From Pratylenchus scribneri (taxonomy: Eukaryota > Nematoda > Chromadorea > Rhabditida > Pratylenchidae): a DNA stretch of 64,000 bases. Location: contig JAQSEB010000008.1 in NCBI GenBank assembly GCA_030063045.1, forward strand, positions 1,054,001-1,118,000, written 5' to 3'. The notes under the pieces are model-generated. The model was not told the DNA's origin. It made no database searches and saw only the letters and a list, made by a program, of their open reading frames with translations. A program made the translations under genes and the position numbers. Below, in pieces: positions 31,301-64,000 of the stretch (positions are counted from its first letter, which is position 1; the number at the start of each line of letters is the position of its first letter).

Positions 31301-34300
31301 GCTGGCTGAAATGGCCAAAAAATTAGACAGACTGGATTTGGAAGGAAAGGCGACAGTAATGGCTGAAAGGGGAAATGGTGAGAGGAAAGGCAAATGGCGG
31401 GTTATATGGAGAGACTAAAACCACCTTTTTGGGCCCATTCCCCACCCTATGATGATGATGATGAGTGTGGCGAGGACGGCCCATAAGAAGGCGGCGCCCC
31501 TTTCCGGCGTTGACCTCAAAACCCTTTGGGGTCTAGTCCTCAGCCGTTTTCGGCACTTTCGGCGGATCAAAAGCCCCCAAAGGAAGGAGTCAGGGTTACG
31601 CAATTGGGAGGGAAAAGAACGGCACAGATTTGGTTGGATTGGCAAATGGCAAAATGGGGAGGAAGGAAAGACAAAGAAGGGAAATGGGAAGGAAAAAGGC
31701 ACAGAAGTTGTGGGGCCATTTTTGTGTGGTTGAAGGTTGAACAGATGGAATAGGGTTGGGTGGATGGTTTGGTGGGGTAATATTATTTGAATTTTGGGAA
31801 AAACTAACAAATTCAAATGGTCAGAATTCAAATGCTAGTTCATTTCACCAAAAAAGAGAGTTTAAGTCATATTTTCCAAACCAGTTTTCGGCTATTTACA
31901 GGAATTAAACCAAAAAGCCAATAATGTTTTAGGATTTAGGGTATTTTAAAAACCACAGGGTAGCCAAAACATGGTTTGATTTATTTTAAACGACTTTTTC
32001 TTCGATTAAAAACACAAATGCAAATAGAAAAATATGCTTTCAAACTTTCAATGATATACGATAGCCATTCTTTTTCAGTCCCTTCGATATGCCCTCAAGC
32101 CACTTCTCGAATTGTTGTCACCAAATAATGATGCAACTGATGGATCATTCACGCTGGTCGGCCTTCGCTCCAATTCTGGCTTCAGTGTTGGCCTTTTATT
32201 GGCACATCAGACGGAGGCCAGTCGCCAATCCGAATTGGACCAATTGGCCCCACATTTGGGCATGTTAAGCACATTGATGACATTGATGGTTAGAAAATGA
32301 ATACTGTTAAAAATTAGCACAAATTCCAGCATAACATTGAGGAACAGCGTCGATTGGCCCAACAATCCCAGGTGTTCTTGAACATGACCCAAAATGTGTT
32401 CTCCAGTCTTCGTAATATTTTAATGAATTTTATTAAAATATTAAATGAATCTTCCCTTCCCCAGAAGATATGAATTTGTTGGTCCGAAACATCACAAAGG
32501 TGGGGGCACAATTAAATTATTTGATAGAATTATTTTTTAGGAAGCAAAAGCATTGGTCCAAGCTGAAATGTGAAGGAAAGAGGAATTCATATGAGTTTTA
32601 TTTGTTTTTTTTAGTTGTTCTCTTTTCCTTTTGGACAAAGAACATGCAGAATTGGTGGCCGAAGTGTTCGAAAAGAATGGAACATCCGAAGAATATTTGA
32701 CAGAAATTCGGGTCATTCAGAAAAATTTTTATAAATTAAACATCGAACAATTTTGCAGATGCCATTAAGCCAGGGAATTGTTGGGCATGTGGCCAGTACT
32801 GGACAAATGATGAATGTGAAGGATGTTTACAAGTGAGTTGGAATATTTGGATGCACAATTCTTATTTGCAATTGTGTTTCGTCTAATTCTGATTTTTTGT
32901 GTTTTAAGTTTAATTCTGATATTTTTTTTTGTATTTTGCCCGATTCTTTTTGTGTTTTGCCCCATTCTGATTTTTTGTGTTTAGTCCGATTCTGATTTTA
33001 TGTGTTTTTGCCTAATTAGCCCCATTCTGATTTTTTGTGTTTTTAGCTAATTCTGATTTTTTTTTTTGTATTTTGCCCGATTCTTTTTGTGTTTTGCCCC
33101 ATTCTGATTTTTTGTGTTTAGTCCGATTCTGATTTTATGTGTTTTTGCCTAATTTGCCCGATTCTGATTTTTGTGTTTTGCCCCATTCTGATTTTGTGTT
33201 TTGCCCCATTCTGATTTTGTGTTTTGCCCCATTCTGATTTTTTGTTTTTGCCCCATTCTGATTTTTTGTGTTTAGCCCGATTCTGATTTTATGTGTTTTT
33301 GCCTAATTTGCCCCATTCTGATTTTTTGTATTTTGCCCGATTCTGATTTTTGTGTTTTTCCCTGTTTTGATTTTTTGTGTTTTGCCCGATTCTGATTTTT
33401 TGTGTTTTGCCCGATTCTGATTTTGTGTTTTGCCCGATTCTGATTTTGTGTTTTGCCCGATTCTGATTTTGTGTTTTGCCCCATTCTGATTTTGTGTTTT
33501 GCCCCATTCTGATTTTTTGTATTTTGCCTGATTTTGTTTTTGCCTAATTTGCCCGATTCTGAGTTTGTGTTTTGCCCCATTCTGATTTTGTGTTTTGCCC
33601 CATTCTGATTTTTTGTTTTTGCCCCATTCTGATTTTTTGTGTTTAGCCCGATTCTGATTTTATGTGTTTTTGCCTAATTTGCCCCATTCTGATTTTTTGT
33701 ATTTTGCCCGATTCTGATTTTTGTGTTTTTCCCTGTTTTGATTTTTTGTGTTTTGCCCGATTCTGATTTTTTTTGTATTTTGCCCGATTCTGATTTTGTG
33801 TTTTGCCCCATTCTGATTTTTTGTATTTTGCCTGATTTTGTTTTTGCCTAATTTGCCCGATTCTGAGTTTGTGTGTTTTGCCCCATTCTGATTTTTTGTG
33901 CCTGTCTGATTTGCAAATGTGTTTTCGATTTTAATTATGTTTTCCTTTCAGGAAATGAATTTTCATTGAAAAATTATTTCTTTTCCGAAAATATATTTTC
34001 CATTATAAATGTGTTTTCCTTTCCTGCTGATAATATTTGATACAGTACTTTCTGGAATGAATTTTGATTGTACTTTCCACCTTTCTAGAATGGTTTTTGA
34101 TTGTTCTCGATTTTAGCTAAATTTTTCAATTGCACATTGCATCAATTATAAATGTTCATTTATTCCAGTCATCCATTATTCTACTCAAAAGTGGACGAAC
34201 GCACTGGCTTCATCACACGCAACATTCTTTGTTTTCCAATCAAGGATTCAGCAGGCAATATTCCTCCCACCCAATTCATTTAATCAAAAATGCTTCCAGG

Positions 34301-36474
34301 CAATTTGGTTGGCGTTGCGGAATTGTGCAATAAAATTGGACGAGATGCATTCACACGGCACGATGAACAAATTGCAGCCACATTTGCCGTCTATTGTGCC
34401 ATTTCGCTGTCACATTGTTTGCTCTATCGTAAACTGCAAGAAGCCCATCGTCGATCGCACATGGCCGCCGAATTACTCGTCCAGGGCTCAACCCTTTCAA
34501 TTGCGCCCGAGGACATTCTTCGGCTGACTGTTCGCGACATTCCTCCGCCACGTTCATTCCATCCCGATTTTGATCAACTTCATTTTATTCCTCGTTCCAT
34601 TGGTTCTGGCGATATTTATGTGGAAGCATCGCTGGCCATGTTTAAGGTTCAAAAATATTCACTTACTTAGCCATTTCATTCTCATTTTCAGGATCTCGGT
34701 TTCATCGACTGTTTCCGCCTCCGGCGACGCACATTGGCCCGATTCCTTTTGATGGTGCAAAAAGGCTATCGAGATGTGCCCTACCATAATTGGGGCCATG
34801 CATTCGCCGTTGCTCATTTTTGTTTCCTTCTCCTCAGAATGAGCACAACCAAAAATGCACTCAACAATTTGGAACGATTTGGGCTATTAGTGGCATGCCT
34901 TTGCCATGATATTGGTTAGAAATTAGAATGGGCAAGAAGGGGTGGAAATATTAAGTGAAATGAATGATTTAATTAATCACGTAATTATCTTTGGGTATAC
35001 TAAAGACCAGCACGGATTCATACGGATCTGTAGTCCAGAATCTATATATTTTCTGATTTTTCGATTAATTCGGTACCGGATTTCGTACGGATTATCCAGT
35101 CCGGTCCTAACTTTTTTCATTTTGCCGGTCGCTTCTCTAGGTTTACTTATAATTTCATATTTCAGGAAAGAAATATGAGTTAAATCTCAAGCAACTTTTT
35201 CTTATCAACCATAATGAAGCCATCAATTACTATCAAATTAAGAGTAGGAATTGATCAAAAACATTATAGAGAAAAAGCCTACAAACATTTGACTAATTTT
35301 TTATTTCTGATTTTGGCATCCACTGGATCCAATCTTTCACTCGTTTCCTCAAATTCATCCAATTATTTTATTCTTCAGATCATCGTGGCACAACCAATGC
35401 ATTCCAACTCCAATCACAAACTCCATTGGCCCAACTCTACAGTTCGGAGGGTTCCGTCCTGGAAAGGCATCATTTCGCCCAAACTGTGACCATTTTGGGA
35501 ATGGACGAATGCAACATTTTTGAGCAATTGAGTAGGCAACAATATGTTGATGTACTCGATTGCATTCGAGAGGTGATATTGGCCACGGATATTGCCGCCC
35601 ATCTTCGTAAAGTGGTCAGTAAAACAAGGGCCAAAATGATTTAAAAATGAATTATTTTCCCCTTTATAGGATCGAATTCGGCAAATGGCCGAAGGCGGAT
35701 TCGAGCCAGGCCACGCTGAGCATCGTTATTTGTTCATGTGCCTGTTGATGACCGCCTCGGATTTGTCAGATCAAAGCAAGGATTTTCGGCATTCAAAGGC
35801 AATAGCCGAGAATATTTACAAAGTGAGTAAAATGCGATACACAATCAAAATAATAATTTAATAAATTATTCAAGGAATTCTTCTCACAAGGGGATTTGGA
35901 AAAGCAAATGGGCAATCGGCCAATTGAAATGATGGACAGGGATCGGGTTAGTTTATGTTCTCAATGGGGTATTAGCCAATTTTATAAAATTAATCCAAAT
36001 ATTATTCGGCATTTGGAGTTAAGAATTAAGTAATTTAGACAATCAATCTATTAAATGTACAATATTCCAATTTAACATTTAATTTATTCCACATTTTAGG
36101 CCTGCGTACCCAAAATTCAAATTGAATTCATGGACACGGTGGCATTGCCAGTTTTCAAGTTGGATTTGAAATTTGAATGACCCAATCCAAACTCTTTTTT
36201 CAGATATTTGGGCGATTTGTTGCCGGAAGTGAGGCATACCCATCGGTTGGTCCCAATCCATTTTTAATTATTTATTATTCCCTTCTATAGGGCATTGCTC
36301 ACTAATCGACGTTGTTGGCTGGCATTGGACCAAATTTTGCGGGAACAAGGATTGCCCCGAGGCGGATTGGACTATTTGAGAGATGGATGTCTGGAGGAAA
36401 ATGTGCTCCAAAGGGTCATTGAAATGGGCAGCAGTAGCAATGAAGACGGAGAAGATGGGGCAATAATTACATAA
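28340..36474 (+). CDS. pde-2: PDE2-type cGMP-regulated cyclic nucleotide phosphodiesterase
   Basis: Twenty exons join with every phase consistent to give about 1,032 residues: 28340-28684, 28735-29212, 29315-29370, 29425-29538, 29593-29769, 32079-32288, 32330-32411, 32465-32499, 32541-32569, 32615-32711, 32759-32832, 34169-34254, 34300-34646, 34692-34914, 35379-35614, 35670-35822, 35875-35946, 36100-36158, 36204-36245, 36291-36474. A Ser/Pro-rich N-terminus precedes two GAF modules. The second is clear ([49 protein letters not shown]) and should bind cGMP and activate catalysis. The catalytic HD-type domain has [50 protein letters not shown] and [19 protein letters not shown] with metal-binding His/Asp. 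It hydrolyses cAMP and cGMP. GAF-A is diverged. The start is the first ATG, with an in-frame stop just upstream. Confidence 0.93.
30540..31164 (-). CDS. CES-2/PAR-like bZIP transcription factor nested in pde-2 intron
   Basis: Three exons (31164-30985, 30933-30733, 30686-30540) with introns of 51 and 46 bp give 175 residues in frame. The N-terminus is Ser/Ala/Pro-rich, the middle Gly-rich, then [20 protein letters not shown] and [13 protein letters not shown] form a bZIP basic region with the NxxAxxSR signature. The spacing [11 protein letters not shown] is that of the PAR/CES-2 class, which binds TTAC-half-site DNA. A short zipper follows ([17 protein letters not shown]) and the protein stops almost at once. 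The whole gene lies inside the 2,309 bp intron 29770-32078 of pde-2, on the opposite strand. The frame stays open a little upstream of the ATG, so a further 5' exon near 31.2-31.4 kb is possible. Confidence 0.75.
32905..33935. repeat. ATTCTGATTTTTTGTG minisatellite in pde-2 intron
   Basis: Intron 32833-34168 of pde-2 is mostly a degenerate tandem array. Units are about 25 bp (GATTCTGATTTTTTGTG plus TTTTGCCC) alternating with longer units that add TTTTGCCTAATTTGCCC. Larger blocks are themselves duplicated, for example the stretch from about 33241 recurs from about 33600. No coding potential; the long Lys/Asn/Gln open frame on the other strand is repeat. Confidence 0.9.
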
Positions 36475-36813
36475 TTGAATGAATGAAAATGAATTTTGAA
36501 TGTTTGGACGACGGGCAGAATTCCTCCCAAAAACAGAAAAGTTCGGAACAATACGGGCTGTCCCCTTTCCTTTATATTTTGTAGAGCTTTCCCCTCTCCC
36601 CTCATTTTTATTGTTTGTTTCGTTTTCATTCCCCAATTCACAGGCAAATTTCCTCTTGAATCAAATCATCATTTCACATTTATCAGCTAAATTTAATTAA
36701 TATAGTATAAAAAAATGAAGAATAAAAGTGCAAATTTGACTAAAAAACACAAAACAAAATGGATAAACTAAATGTCAATTGAATTTGAATAAAATGGAAC
36801 ACTATTCAATCAT
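36475..36813. other. Convergent 3' intergenic gap
   Basis: About 340 bp separates the stops of pde-2 (plus) and the dig-1-like gene (minus). It contains AATAAA at ~36721 on the plus strand for pde-2. Nothing else is visible. Confidence 0.6.

Positions 36814-64000
<27,187 letters not shown>

Noticed and set aside
31449..31733. Plus-strand frame starting with five Met
   Set aside because: Starts on a (GAT)n run, lies in the pde-2 intron and conserves nothing recognisable; it may instead flank the bZIP gene.
33272..33580. Minus-strand frame of repeated Gln-Asn-Lys-Ser-Gly units
   Set aside because: It is the ATTCTGATTTTTTGTG minisatellite read in one frame; no start context or conservation, and it lies in a pde-2 intron.

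Overview
The window looks like a nematode chromosome segment. It is AT-rich, most introns are 40-55 bp and end in TTTTAG or TTTCAG, and genes lie close together on both strands. The clearest pointer is a huge minus-strand gene whose Ig/FN3 + degenerate repeat + vWA + EGF layout matches the nematode-specific DIG-1/mesocentin family. A clade IV (tylenchid) worm is my best guess for the lineage, but the sequence alone does not settle the species.

Layout. 1-643 (+): 3' end of a NOSIP-type E3 ligase. 768-1461 (-): unknown single-pass membrane protein. 1579-1720 (-): possible 33-residue membrane microprotein. 2060-3754 (-): SPOP-like MATH-BTB adaptor. 4251-12248 (-): MRCK kinase (kinase, coiled coil, C1, PH, CNH, CRIB) carrying a tRNA-Thr(CGU) and a MITE in introns. 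12.3-16.4 kb: no gene, with a ~125 bp degenerate tandem repeat. 16421-17369 (-): H2A.Z-type histone with an apparent frameshifting gap in loop 1. 18050-18390 (-): 83-residue single-RRM protein. 18587-20299: a 1.7 kb KRBA2-type integrase DNA transposon with long inverted repeats and a TACA target duplication, internally deleted. 20575-22997 (-): cytosolic HSP70. 23.0-25.8 kb: no gene seen. 25.8-26.66 kb (+): orphan coding-like exons. 28340-36474 (+): PDE2-type cyclic nucleotide phosphodiesterase, 20 exons, all phases consistent, with a bZIP gene nested antisense in its 2.3 kb intron. 36814-64000 (-): DIG-1/mesocentin-like extracellular giant, running off the right edge, with a polyubiquitin gene nested antisense in one of its introns.

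The genes are ordinary eukaryotic housekeeping, signalling and matrix genes; I see no operon-like functional cluster. The unusual content is architectural: three genes nested inside host introns, a degenerate integrase-type transposon with complex palindromic ends, at least four dispersed repeat families concentrated in introns of dig-1, pde-2 and mrck-1, and one minisatellite motif that recurs at several intronic sites. Exon boundaries were placed by eye from splice consensus, reading frame and family conservation; a one-base uncertainty is possible at some junctions.
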